A DNA stretch of 31,332 nt from DATADF01 sp046263155 (GTDB taxonomy: Bacteria > Actinomycetota > CADDZG01 > WHSQ01), in NCBI GenBank assembly GCA_046263155.1, contig JBHELF010000150.1, positions 1 to 31,332 of the forward strand, written 5' to 3'. Position 1 is the first letter of the stretch. The number at the start of each line of letters is the position of its first letter. Below, piece by piece: positions 1 through 8,362 of this stretch. Made by a program: the position numbers and the translations under genes. The notes beneath the pieces are model-generated. The model searched no databases. It was not told where the DNA came from and worked only from the letters and a program-made list of their open reading frames with translations.

Positions 1-1
1 C

Positions 2-181
2 GATCGCATAGTTCGCCTGCTCCTGTCGGGCGGAGTCATGCCGAGCGTCAGCGAGATCCCGGCCGAGGCCCTGGAAACGCATTACGGCAGCGCGATCACT
101 TACGACGACCTGATCGATTTCCATCAGCTGCTCCAGACCGACGGCTGGTTCGAGCAGCTGCTGCAGAGCCACCTCAGCTAG
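2..181 (+). CDS. 3' end of an unidentified protein (partial)
   Basis: An open frame enters from the left edge and ends at a TAG at 179-181, giving 59 C-terminal residues. It reads as a soluble, mildly acidic helical tail ending in FEQLLQSHLS. I do not recognise the family. In mycobacteria the gene upstream of tatA is pafC, a WYL-domain protein, but this tail does not resemble a WYL/WCX C-terminus as I know it, so I do not transfer that name. The coding sense is supported by the uninterrupted frame and by the 41-nt gap to tatA on the same strand, which is compatible with one operon. Its start and most of its length lie outside the window. Confidence 0.55.
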   Translation, partial: DRIVRLLLSGGVMPSVSEIPAEALETHYGSAITYDDLIDFHQLLQTDGWFEQLLQSHLS

Positions 182-222
182 ACCTTCCCTGCGTGTCGGG
201 CAGGTCTCTTTAGACTGCCTCC

Positions 223-474
223 ATGCCCTCGATCGGACCCCTCGAGATTCTGATCGTGGCGATGATCGGGCTCATCGTTTTCGGCCCCCAAAAACTGCCC
301 GAGATAGCTCGCTCCATCGGCAAGGCGGCCTCGGAGCTCCGCCGCATGGCGAACGATGTCCGTTCTGAATTCGAGATGGGTCTCTCCGAAACCGAGGCCG
401 ATCAGGAGAAGCCGACGGAGCAGCGGGTCGACGAAGAGGTACCGGGGCGCGACCCCTCGCGCGAAGAACGTTGA
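223..474 (+). CDS. tatA: Sec-independent protein translocase subunit TatA/TatB
   Basis: This is an 83-residue small subunit of the twin-arginine translocase, which exports folded proteins across the cytoplasmic membrane. Residues about 5-20 form one hydrophobic segment (LEILIVAMIGLIVF). The family hinge FGPQKLPE follows, then an amphipathic helix (ARSIGKAASELRRM), then a charged, hydrophilic tail rich in Glu and Arg. Length and layout are typical. The rather long amphipathic helix means it could serve as TatB; no second TatA/B gene is in the window. Its TGA (472-474) overlaps a possible TTG start of tatC at 471, consistent with coupled translation. The ATG at 223 is the only start giving the expected short N-terminus. 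Confidence 0.93.
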   Translation: MPSIGPLEILIVAMIGLIVFGPQKLPEIARSIGKAASELRRMANDVRSEFEMGLSETEADQEKPTEQRVDEEVPGRDPSREER

Positions 475-1286
475 CCGGGGCCGCAGGCGATCTCCGCAGG
501 CGTCGCTTCGCCTGGCGCGCGCGCCGGCAGCCCAAGCGGTCTTCTATGACGGTCCTCGAACATCTGTCCGAGCTCCGCCAGCGTCTCGTGGTCTCCCTCG
601 CCACGTTCGCAGTTTTGTCGGTGATCGCATTCTTCTTCTTCGAGCCGATCACGGACTTCCTGCTTCGCCCGCTGTGCAGCCTCCCGGCCGATCGTCTCGG
701 ACCACAGGGCTGTCGCCTGGTTTTCACGGGCCCGCTGGAACCTTTTCTCGTACGACTGAAGGTGACGGCATTGGTCGGCCTCATCGCTGCGTCCCCGGTC
801 TGGCTGTACCAGCTCTGGGCCTTCGTGGCCCCGGGATTGACCTCCAAAGAAAAGCGTTATGCCGTGCCCTTCGTGGTGACTTCGGTCGCGCTGTTTCTCA
901 TCGGCGCGGCAATCGCATACGCGACGATGAAGCTCGGGTTGCGGTTTCTGCTGAGCCTCGGCGGCGAAAACTTCGTCCCGTTCCTGAGGGCCGATACGTA
1001 CCTGACCTTTCTAGCGCTCGTGCTGCTCGGCTTCGGCGCAACGTTTGAGCTTCCGCTGCTCCTCTTCTTTCTAGGGCTCGCCGGAATCATCTCGGTTGAG
1101 CAGCTTCGAAGGCAGCGGAAGGTTGCCTTCGTTGCGGCGTTTGCCATTGCGGCCGTGGTTACGCCGACCCAGGATCCGTACACGATGACCGGGATGGCGC
1201 TGCCGCTATACGGGCTGTACGAATTGGTAATCGGATTGCTATCGCTGCGGGCCAAACGTAAGGCCCGCAAAGCTCGGGCTTCCTAG
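471..1286 (+). CDS. tatC: Sec-independent protein translocase subunit TatC
   Basis: TatC is the polytopic twin-arginine signal receptor and works with TatA. The diagnostic N-terminal stretch EHLSELRQRL is followed by about six hydrophobic segments, and the first periplasmic loop ends in the conserved GPLEPFLVRLKV motif. The frame is open from a TTG at 471, which overlaps the tatA stop by 4 nt and gives 271 residues with a basic, Arg-rich extension of 25 residues. An ATG at 546 gives a compact 246-residue form starting MTVLEHL. Neither start has a strong ribosome-binding site. Mycobacterial TatC also carries a basic extension before this motif, so I keep the longer start, but 546 is a real alternative. 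Confidence 0.93.
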   Translation: MTGAAGDLRRRRFAWRARRQPKRSSMTVLEHLSELRQRLVVSLATFAVLSVIAFFFFEPITDFLLRPLCSLPADRLGPQGCRLVFTGPLEPFLVRLKVTALVGLIAASPVWLYQLWAFVAPGLTSKEKRYAVPFVVTSVALFLIGAAIAYATMKLGLRFLLSLGGENFVPFLRADTYLTFLALVLLGFGATFELPLLLFFLGLAGIISVEQLRRQRKVAFVAAFAIAAVVTPTQDPYTMTGMALPLYGLYELVIGLLSLRAKRKARKARAS

Positions 1287-1351
1287 GTTGGAATAAGCCA
1301 GGTGCTCGCGGTCGGTATAGTGCCTCGCGATCTCAAACCCGAGGAAACCAA

Positions 1352-2146
1352 ATGCCCATAAAAGGAAAGAAAAAGCCTCAAGCGCGCGGCAGCCAGGCAC
1401 GACGCCGACCCGCCGCCGCGCCCCGGCCCGCGTACGCGACGTCCCGACGTATGCCCTGGTACCGCAGCCCGGCGGGCCGCGGTCTCGTCGTGATCGTCGC
1501 CCTCGTGATCGTCGGTCTCGGCGTATGGGCGATCGGAAGTGCACGCTCGAACGCGCGCGAGGAATCTGTGAGAAGAGAGGCGTTGGAGGAATACTCCGGA
1601 CAGATGCGTTCCCTGCTCCAGGCGCTCGGAGAGCCGGCGACGGCGATGTCGGCCGCTCCCACTCAGGCCGACGGCGCGGGTTTCGATGTGCTGAGCGACG
1701 CCGCGGGCGGCTGGGCGCAAGCGCTTAAGAACGTCGCCGCGCAGGCGGGCACAATCTTTCCGCCCTCGGACCTCGAAGGCGTCCACAAGGTCTTCAGCGA
1801 AGCCATCCTTCTCTACGAAGCCGCGGCCCGAACCTACGCGCTGGCGCCCGACGCGGAAGGAAAACTTGTCGACAAGCTACTGGCGCGGGCGGCGGATCTA
1901 CGAGACAGAGCCACGGCCGTCTGGGAGGGGGGCATCGACGTCCTCGATACGGCTCGCTCAGAGGTCGGCCTCGACCCGTCCGGTCTGCAGTCGCCGACGG
2001 CTCTGGCTCCGCCGGCCGTGCCCACCGCGGTCCCGACGATCCCGATAACCCCCGGCGACGAGCCCGCCGGTGGAAACAATGACGGCGGAGGAGCGAACGA
2101 CGGGGCCGGCGGCAACGGGAAGTCCAAGGGGAGCGGGAACGACTAG
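1352..2146 (+). CDS. Single-pass membrane protein with low-complexity C-terminus, function unknown
   Basis: This 264-residue protein starts at ATG 1352 behind a GAGGAA ribosome-binding site. It has a strongly basic N-terminus (Lys/Arg-rich, residues 1-43), one transmembrane helix at about residues 44-62 (VVIVALVIVGLGVWAIG), and an extracytoplasmic helical domain of Ala/Glu/Leu-rich sequence to about residue 200. A Pro/Thr/Val-rich linker and a final Gly/Asn/Asp-rich tail follow. By the positive-inside rule the N-terminus is cytoplasmic. I recognise no family. It lies between tatC and helY on the same strand, and its last 68 nt overlap the start of helY in another frame. An envelope role is inferred from topology only. 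Confidence 0.7.
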   Translation: MPIKGKKKPQARGSQARRRPAAAPRPAYATSRRMPWYRSPAGRGLVVIVALVIVGLGVWAIGSARSNAREESVRREALEEYSGQMRSLLQALGEPATAMSAAPTQADGAGFDVLSDAAGGWAQALKNVAAQAGTIFPPSDLEGVHKVFSEAILLYEAAARTYALAPDAEGKLVDKLLARAADLRDRATAVWEGGIDVLDTARSEVGLDPSGLQSPTALAPPAVPTAVPTIPITPGDEPAGGNNDGGGANDGAGGNGKSKGSGND

Positions 2147-4811
2147 CCCGATTCCATCCCCGGACGTCGATCCGGTTGTCGATTTCGAGGCCACGTACCG
2201 GTTCGGCTTCGATGATTTCCAGCGGCGCGCGTGCAGCTCTCTACGCGATGGGTCCTCGGTTCTCGTCGCCGCGCCCACGGGGGCGGGGAAAACAGTCGTC
2301 GGCGAGTTCGCCGCCTGGCTCTCGCTTCGCGGGGGAGGAAAGACGTTCTACACGACGCCGATCAAGGCTCTGTCGAATCAAAAGTACGCCGATTTCATCG
2401 CTCTCTATGGAGACGCCAATGTCGGCCTGTTGACCGGCGACAATTCGATCAACGGACGAGCTCCGGTCGTCGTGATGACGACCGAGGTATTGCGCAACAT
2501 GATCTATGAGGACTCCCCGGAGTTAAGCGGCCTCCACTACGTTGTCCTCGACGAAGTGCACTATCTACAGGACCCCTACCGTGGAGCGGTCTGGGAGGAG
2601 ATCGTCATTCACTTACCCGTCGACGTGCAGACGGTCTCGCTGTCCGCAACCGTCTCCAATGCCGAGGAGTTCGGCGAATGGTTGCAAACGCTGAGGGGCC
2701 GAACAGAGGTGATCATCGAAGAAGCGCGCCCGGTCGATATTCGCCATTGGTACTTCGCCTCCGACGAACTGATACCAACCTTCGTGCAGACGGCGGACGG
2801 TCAGGTCCTTCCCAATCCGAGGGGTCGAGAGTTCGACCGCCGGCGTCGGAGGGGGGCAGAGCGCCCGGGACGTGGCGATCGTCGGGAACGCACCAAGCGC
2901 GCCCGGATCCCGCGGCGGACGGAGGTGATCACCCGCCTCGAACAGGAAGCGATGCTTCCGGCGATCTACTTCATCTTCTCGCGGCGTGGGTGCGACGACG
3001 CCGTGCTCCAGTGCATTAGGGACAACGTGCGACTGACGACACCGCAGGAGCGAAAGGAGATAACGGAATACGCCGACAGTCGTGTGGCAGACCTTACGGC
3101 ATCGGAGCTCCAGGTCCTGGGCTACGACAACTGGATAACCGGTCTGTCCCGTGGAGTGGCCGCGCATCATGCCGGGCTGATTCCACCCTTCAAGGAGACC
3201 GTCGAGGCACTGTTCGGCCGGGGTCTGGTGAAAGTCGTGTTCGCGACCGAGACGCTGGCCCTGGGAATCAACATGCCGGCGCGGACGGTGGTGATCGAGA
3301 GCCTCATGAAGTTCACAGGGGAACGTCACGAGATGATGACACCCGGCGAATACACGCAGTTGTCGGGCCGTGCGGGGCGCAGGGGGATCGACGAACTCGG
3401 GCACTGCGTCGTCTTGCTCCAACGCTTTGCGCCCTTCGACGCGATCACGCGCTTAGCCTCTACGAGGACCTACCCGTTGCAATCGTCGTTCCGTCCCTCC
3501 TACAACATGGCCGTAAATCTCGTTCGCAACTACGACCTGGAGGAGGCAGAGCATCTAGTCAACTCGTCCTTCGCACAGTTCCAAGCCGACCGCGATGTGG
3601 TGGAGCTGGAACTCACACGGGAACGGCTCGACGCCTATCTCGCCTCCTACAAGGAGAAGATGGTCTGCGAACAGGGGGACTTCGAGGATTACCGGGCCCA
3701 GGCCGACAAACTCCGACGGCTCCAAGAGCAGGCCGGTCTAACGCGCGGAAGAACCAAAGCCAGACGGGTGGCGGAGGCCGTGGCCGTCCTTCGCCCCGGC
3801 GACGTCATACAGATCTCATCGGGCAAACGCCGTGGGCGATACGCCGTCCTGGAGATAGCCCAGCGAGGAAACGAGCGCGCCCCCCGCGTGGTGGCCCTGT
3901 CGGAGGAGCGGAAAACTGTGCGTTTTGCGCCGTCGGACTTTCCCGAGGCCCCGCGCGCGCTCGGCAGGGTGCGATTGCCGCGCGATCTTCGACTCCGGGA
4001 CGCGGCCACGCGTCGTCATCTCGCCCGAAGGCTCGCGGCCACCGAGCTCGCTCTCGGCCGTCCGCCGCCCGACGAAAAACTTCCGAAGGAGATCCGTGCC
4101 CTCCAGAGACGGGTGGAGACGCATCCTGTGCACGGCTGCCCCGAGCTGGGACGACATGTGCATTTCGCCGAACGTGCACGGCGGCTGCAAAGGGAGCTGG
4201 CCGGGATCGACCGACGCATCGGCCGGCGGACGGGCACGTTGGCTCGAAGGTTCGAGCAGGTCCTCGGCGTTCTGAACGAACTCGGCTACGTATCCGACTG
4301 GAAGTTGACACAGCGCGGTGAAACTCTGGCGCGCGTCTATAACGAATCCGATCTTTTGGTCGTGGAGTCTTTACTTCGAGGGCTCTTCGACGGACTCGAC
4401 ATCGCCGAAACCTGTGCGCTCTGCTCCGTGCTCGTGTACGAGACGAGAGGACCCGAGCCCGCGGAGGCGGGGGAGCTTCCGACCGAAGCCTCTGCTCGAG
4501 CGGGACGCGAGCTAATGGATCTCTACCGTCGCATCCACGCACTGGAAGATGTGCGCGGCTTGGAACTGACGCGAGCGCCGGATATGGGCTTTGCCGGCAA
4601 AGCATTTCGCTGGTCACAAGGCGAGGAGCTATCTACACTCCTGGACGAGGAGGATGCGCCTGGGGATTTCGTCCGAGCGATGAAACAGTTGATCGATCTG
4701 TTGCAACAACTCGAGGAGGCCGCTCCGGACGGCGGCTTGCAGGATCGCTTCGCAGCCGCGGCCTCGTCATTGCAGCGTGGGGTCGTCGCGTACTCATCTC
4801 TGGGCATATGA
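2079..4811 (+). CDS. helY: Ski2/Mtr4-like DEAD/DEAH-box RNA helicase (HelY family)
   Basis: This is a 910-residue superfamily 2 helicase. Visible motifs in order are the Q-like FDDFQRRA, Walker A APTGAGKT (residues 65-72), Walker B DEVH (158-161), motif III LSAT, motif IV-V region VAAHHAGLIPP with TLALGINMPART, and motif VI GRAGRRG. A long C-terminal half follows that fits the Mtr4/HelY type, ending in a DSHCT-like helical part. An Arg-rich insertion lies near residues 250-285. Such helicases unwind RNA; actinobacterial HelY has no firmly assigned substrate that I can cite. The order tatA-tatC-helY matches mycobacteria. ATG 2079 is preferred over GTG 2070; no start exists downstream of the upstream gene's stop, so overlap is unavoidable. 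Confidence 0.9.
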   Translation: MTAEERTTGPAATGSPRGAGTTSPIPSPDVDPVVDFEATYRFGFDDFQRRACSSLRDGSSVLVAAPTGAGKTVVGEFAAWLSLRGGGKTFYTTPIKALSNQKYADFIALYGDANVGLLTGDNSINGRAPVVVMTTEVLRNMIYEDSPELSGLHYVVLDEVHYLQDPYRGAVWEEIVIHLPVDVQTVSLSATVSNAEEFGEWLQTLRGRTEVIIEEARPVDIRHWYFASDELIPTFVQTADGQVLPNPRGREFDRRRRRGAERPGRGDRRERTKRARIPRRTEVITRLEQEAMLPAIYFIFSRRGCDDAVLQCIRDNVRLTTPQERKEITEYADSRVADLTASELQVLGYDNWITGLSRGVAAHHAGLIPPFKETVEALFGRGLVKVVFATETLALGINMPARTVVIESLMKFTGERHEMMTPGEYTQLSGRAGRRGIDELGHCVVLLQRFAPFDAITRLASTRTYPLQSSFRPSYNMAVNLVRNYDLEEAEHLVNSSFAQFQADRDVVELELTRERLDAYLASYKEKMVCEQGDFEDYRAQADKLRRLQEQAGLTRGRTKARRVAEAVAVLRPGDVIQISSGKRRGRYAVLEIAQRGNERAPRVVALSEERKTVRFAPSDFPEAPRALGRVRLPRDLRLRDAATRRHLARRLAATELALGRPPPDEKLPKEIRALQRRVETHPVHGCPELGRHVHFAERARRLQRELAGIDRRIGRRTGTLARRFEQVLGVLNELGYVSDWKLTQRGETLARVYNESDLLVVESLLRGLFDGLDIAETCALCSVLVYETRGPEPAEAGELPTEASARAGRELMDLYRRIHALEDVRGLELTRAPDMGFAGKAFRWSQGEELSTLLDEEDAPGDFVRAMKQLIDLLQQLEEAAPDGGLQDRFAAAASSLQRGVVAYSSLGI

Positions 4812-4834
4812 CGCCCCGATGGGATGATGACGAA

Positions 4835-6037
4835 ATGAAAGTGCACATAGTCGATGCCGCCAGGACTCCCATGGGTCGATTCGCCGGAGCGCTTGCCGGC
4901 GTTCGGCCGGACGATCTGGCGGCACACGTCATCGCCGCGATCGTCGAGCGCAACGCCGTGCCGGGAGATGCCGTCGACGACGTGGTCTGGGGTGCCGCAA
5001 ACCAGGCGGGCGAGGACAATCGCAACGTCGCTCGGATGGCCGCGCTGCTGGCCGGTCTTCCGGTGGAGGTACCCGGCGCCACCGTGAACCGCCTCTGCGG
5101 GTCGGGCCTCGAGGCAGTCGGCTGTGCCTATCGAGAGGTGCTCGCGGGCGAGGCGCAAGTTGTGATCGCGGGCGGATCCGAATCGATGACGCGGGCTCCC
5201 TTCGTTATGGCCAAGGCGGACAGGTCCTTCTCGCGCGCGGTCGAGATACACGACACCACGATCGGTTGGCGATTCATCAATCCCCGAATGGCCGAGCGCT
5301 ACGGAACTCACGCGATGGGGGAGACGGCGGAGATCAACGGTCGCGACTACGGGATAACTCGCGAGGAACAGGATGCATTTGCCCTCGAGAGCCACAGGCG
5401 CGCGGTGACGGCGCGCGACGAAGGTCGCTTCAAGGACGAGATCGTGCCGATCGAAGTGCCCGCCGGTCGCGATGGTCGTGGCGATCCCCGAGTCGTAGAC
5501 GCGGACGAGCCCCCTCGTCCCGACACAACGATGGAACGATTGGCTCGGTTGAAGCCGGCGTTCGCGCCCGACGGAACGGTCACGGCGGGCAACTCATCGG
5601 GGATCAATGATGGAGCTGCTGCGTTGCTCCTGGCTTCGGAAGAGGCGCTCGGTCGCCACGGCTGGACCTCCCTGGCGCGCGTGGTGACATCGGCGGTCGC
5701 CGGCGTGGAGCCGCGCGTCATGGGTATAGGCCCGGTCTTCGCAACGCGCAAGGCATTGGCCCGCGCCGGGCTGACTCTCGACGACATAGACGTGGTCGAG
5801 CTCAACGAGGCCTTCGCCGCACAGTCTCTGGCGTGCATCAAGGAGCTGGGATTGGATCCCGAGAGAGTCAACGTCAACGGGGGAGCGATCGCTCTCGGTC
5901 ACCCCCTAGGCTGCTCCGGAGCACGCATACTGACCACACTCGTCCACGAGATGAACCGGCGGGAGGCGCGCTTCGGCCTTGCCACCATGTGCATCGGCGT
6001 CGGACAGGGGATCGCAACCATCGTCGAACGCGTGTGA
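4835..6037 (+). CDS. Thiolase (acetyl-CoA acetyltransferase / 3-ketoacyl-CoA thiolase)
   Basis: This 400-residue thiolase cleaves or condenses 3-ketoacyl-CoA. With the ATG at 4835 the acylated cysteine is C88 in NRLCGSG, the active-site histidine is H356 in GHPLGCSG, and the second cysteine is C386 in CIGVGQG. All sit at the usual family positions, which favours this start. An ATG at 4808 overlaps the helY stop (ATGA) and would add nine residues, so coupled initiation there is possible. The sequence looks closest to the acetoacetyl-CoA / beta-ketoadipyl-CoA thiolase branch, but substrate cannot be read from it. The stop overlaps the next gene as GTGA. It could serve fatty-acid metabolism or recycle acetoacetyl-CoA from the lysine pathway encoded further on. 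Confidence 0.9.
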   Translation: MKVHIVDAARTPMGRFAGALAGVRPDDLAAHVIAAIVERNAVPGDAVDDVVWGAANQAGEDNRNVARMAALLAGLPVEVPGATVNRLCGSGLEAVGCAYREVLAGEAQVVIAGGSESMTRAPFVMAKADRSFSRAVEIHDTTIGWRFINPRMAERYGTHAMGETAEINGRDYGITREEQDAFALESHRRAVTARDEGRFKDEIVPIEVPAGRDGRGDPRVVDADEPPRPDTTMERLARLKPAFAPDGTVTAGNSSGINDGAAALLLASEEALGRHGWTSLARVVTSAVAGVEPRVMGIGPVFATRKALARAGLTLDDIDVVELNEAFAAQSLACIKELGLDPERVNVNGGAIALGHPLGCSGARILTTLVHEMNRREARFGLATMCIGVGQGIATIVERV

Positions 6038-7425
6038 CGTCTGCGGCCGAGGTCGTCGGCCTGCTTCCGGCCGAGATAGTCAGTTTGCAGCCGGATGACC
6101 GCGCGGCCCATGCGCGGGACATGTCGGCCGCCGCCTTGCTGGAGAGGCGACGAGGCCACCAGCCAGCTGGGCCGGAGGTGGTGGTGCGCCCTCGCTCGGT
6201 GGACGACGTCGCCGCCGTGGTTCGAGCCGCCCAGTCGGCGGGCGTACCGGTAGTCCCCCGCGGGGGAGGCTCGGGCGTGTCCGGCGGCGTCGTGGCCGAT
6301 GAGGGGATCGTTCTGGACCTTCGTGAGATGAACCGCGTGCTCGATATCGATGAGTCAAGCCTCACGGTGACCGTCGAGGCAGGCATATCGGGACCCGAGC
6401 TCGCCGGGGAGCTCGCTCGGAATGGCTATACCTTGGGACACGAGCCGCAGTCTCTGAGCGTGTCGACGGTAGGAGGATGGATCGCGACACGTGCCTGCGG
6501 GCAACTGTCCGCAGGGTACGGAGGCATCGAGGATCTTCTCGTCGGCCTGGAGGCGGTTCTGCCGGATGGCCGCATCGTCTCCGCCCGTCCGACCACCCGC
6601 CGCTCGACGGGGCCCGAGCTCGCCGACTTGATGATCGGTGCTGAGGGGACGCTAGGCGTTGTAACCCGCGCCACGCTGCGTATCCGTCGGATGCCCGAAG
6701 AGCGGGTGGATATGTGTTTCCGGTTCGAGAGCATGGAGCAGGGTCTCGACGACGCGCGGGTCCTGGCACAGACGGATCTGCGTCCGGTGCTCCTGCGTCT
6801 GTACGACCGGGACGATGCCGCGCTCTTTTGGCTCTCCTATCCGGATCCTCCCGGCGGACCGATCCTGCTGGCGTCGTTCGAGGGCAGCTTCGCGGAGCAA
6901 AGAGCGGAGAGGGCCGCGGAACTCGTCGGCGGCCAGGAACTGTCCCGAGACGTCGTCGCCTATTGGAGGGCGCATCGCAACGATGCCCTCGAGAGCTACC
7001 TGCAGCTGATGGCCGGACAGGGTCCGCTGGGAGCCCACGCGCTGGTCGACACGATGGAGGTGTCGGCGGTGTGGAAAGACATCCCCACGGCCTATGCCGA
7101 GTTGAAGGGAGCGCTGGGGAGTGTCGCGGACATCGCCGCTTGCCACCTGTCGCACGTCTATCCCGAAGGGGCATGCCTCTATTTTGTGCTGGCGTCGGCT
7201 TGTGCAGACGAGAGCGCGGCGCAGACAACCTACGCGCGCTGGTGGGAGGTCGGGATGGGCAAGGCCCTCGAGGTGGGGGCCGCGATAAGTCACCACCACG
7301 GGGTGGGCCGCCTGAAGGCGCGGTGGCTGCCGGCTGAGATCGGCGGATGGTGGGATGTTCTTCGAGCCGTGAAGAAAGAGCTTGATCCCAAAGGAATCAT
7401 GAACCCCGGAGCGCTGGGCCTATGA
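6034..7425 (+). CDS. agpS: FAD-binding oxidoreductase of the alkylglycerone-phosphate synthase (AGPS) type
   Basis: This is a 463-residue flavoprotein with an N-terminal PCMH-type FAD domain (PRGGGSGVSGG near residues 80-90, then SVSTVGGWIATRACGQLS). Its C-terminal cap domain carries the AGPS hallmarks: Y376 in HVYPEGACLYF, matching the position of the catalytic tyrosine, and the histidine triplet H420-H422 in SHHHGVGRLKARWL, ending DPKGIMNPG. AGPS exchanges the acyl group of acyl-DHAP for a fatty alcohol to make ether lipid precursors; that is family knowledge, and some bacterial members may have other substrates. GTG 6034 overlaps the thiolase stop (GTGA), and the gene's own stop overlaps the lipid kinase start (ATGA). 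Glycolate-oxidase-like function is the main alternative. Confidence 0.85.
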   Translation: MTSAAEVVGLLPAEIVSLQPDDRAAHARDMSAAALLERRRGHQPAGPEVVVRPRSVDDVAAVVRAAQSAGVPVVPRGGGSGVSGGVVADEGIVLDLREMNRVLDIDESSLTVTVEAGISGPELAGELARNGYTLGHEPQSLSVSTVGGWIATRACGQLSAGYGGIEDLLVGLEAVLPDGRIVSARPTTRRSTGPELADLMIGAEGTLGVVTRATLRIRRMPEERVDMCFRFESMEQGLDDARVLAQTDLRPVLLRLYDRDDAALFWLSYPDPPGGPILLASFEGSFAEQRAERAAELVGGQELSRDVVAYWRAHRNDALESYLQLMAGQGPLGAHALVDTMEVSAVWKDIPTAYAELKGALGSVADIAACHLSHVYPEGACLYFVLASACADESAAQTTYARWWEVGMGKALEVGAAISHHHGVGRLKARWLPAEIGGWWDVLRAVKKELDPKGIMNPGALGL

Positions 7426-8342
7426 GTACGGGAGACCGTCCGATGGCGCTGATCTGCAATCGCCGTTCTGGACGTGGAAGTGTGGCGCGAGCCCTGCCCC
7501 TGGTGGAAGAGGCGCTCAAAGAGCGAGCGCTCGACTACGAACTCCACCACACGAAGCATCCGGGCCACGCGATCGAGCTGACGCGAGCCGCACTTCTGCG
7601 CGGGATCCGCCTCGTCGTTGCGGTGGGCGGCGACGGAACGATCCATGAGGTCGTTAACGGAATGATGGAAGACGACCGCCTCGTGAAGCCCGGCGCCACA
7701 CTCGGTGTCGTCGCGGCGGGGACCGGCTCCGACTTCATCAAGACATTTGGCTTACCAAACGCCCCGAAGGTGGCGGTCGCGCATCTGGACGGCGATAACT
7801 CCTTTCGGATCGATATCGGAAAGGTGACCTATGTAGATGGCGGAGTCGAGCGCTCGCGCTACTTCGCCAATATCGCGGAGGTCGGTCTGGGCCCTGCAGT
7901 CGTCGCGCGCGCAGAGACGCTGCCTCGCTGGCTCGGCCCGGCCGTCTACCTATTTGCCTTCTGGCTGACTCTCCGGAAGCACAAGGCCGCCGGGGTCACG
8001 GTCGATCTAGTCGATCGGAAGTACTCGGGGCCGATGAACAACATGGTCGTGGCGAATGGCCAGTTCTTCGGCGGGGGCATGAAGATCGCGCCCAAGGCCG
8101 CGCCCACCGACGGTGTCCTCGACGTGCAGATTGAACATGCACGTAAACGCGAGGCCATCGCCCTCATGCCGAAGATCTTTCGCGGCGAGCACCTTCCGCA
8201 TCCCGACATCGAGGAGTTCAAACGGGCGCGGCTGTCGATCACATCCGAACGTCCTCTCCTCATCGAGGCAGACGGGGAAGTGCTCGGATATACGCCGGCG
8301 CGATTCGAGCTCCTTCCGGAAGCGGTTTCCCTGAAGGTCTGA
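7422..8342 (+). CDS. dagK: Diacylglycerol kinase family lipid kinase
   Basis: This 306-residue protein has a DAGK catalytic domain. The N-terminal NRRSGRG loop and the GGDGT nucleotide motif (residues 69-73, followed by IHEVVNG) are followed by GAGTGSDF-like sequence (VAAGTGSDFIKTFGL) and the C-terminal beta-rich half with GGGMKIAPKAAPTDGVLDV and EADGE. These enzymes phosphorylate diacylglycerol or related lipids such as sphingosine at the membrane inner face. ATG 7422 overlaps the AGPS stop by 4 nt, so the two are probably translated together. A very similar arrangement of an AGPS-like flavoprotein, a lipid kinase and glpD is found in mycobacteria (Rv2249c-Rv2252, from memory), supporting a shared glycerolipid role. 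The exact lipid substrate is not evident. Confidence 0.9.
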   Translation: MSTGDRPMALICNRRSGRGSVARALPLVEEALKERALDYELHHTKHPGHAIELTRAALLRGIRLVVAVGGDGTIHEVVNGMMEDDRLVKPGATLGVVAAGTGSDFIKTFGLPNAPKVAVAHLDGDNSFRIDIGKVTYVDGGVERSRYFANIAEVGLGPAVVARAETLPRWLGPAVYLFAFWLTLRKHKAAGVTVDLVDRKYSGPMNNMVVANGQFFGGGMKIAPKAAPTDGVLDVQIEHARKREAIALMPKIFRGEHLPHPDIEEFKRARLSITSERPLLIEADGEVLGYTPARFELLPEAVSLKV

Positions 8343-8362
8343 TCGGCTGTACCGCGGCATCG

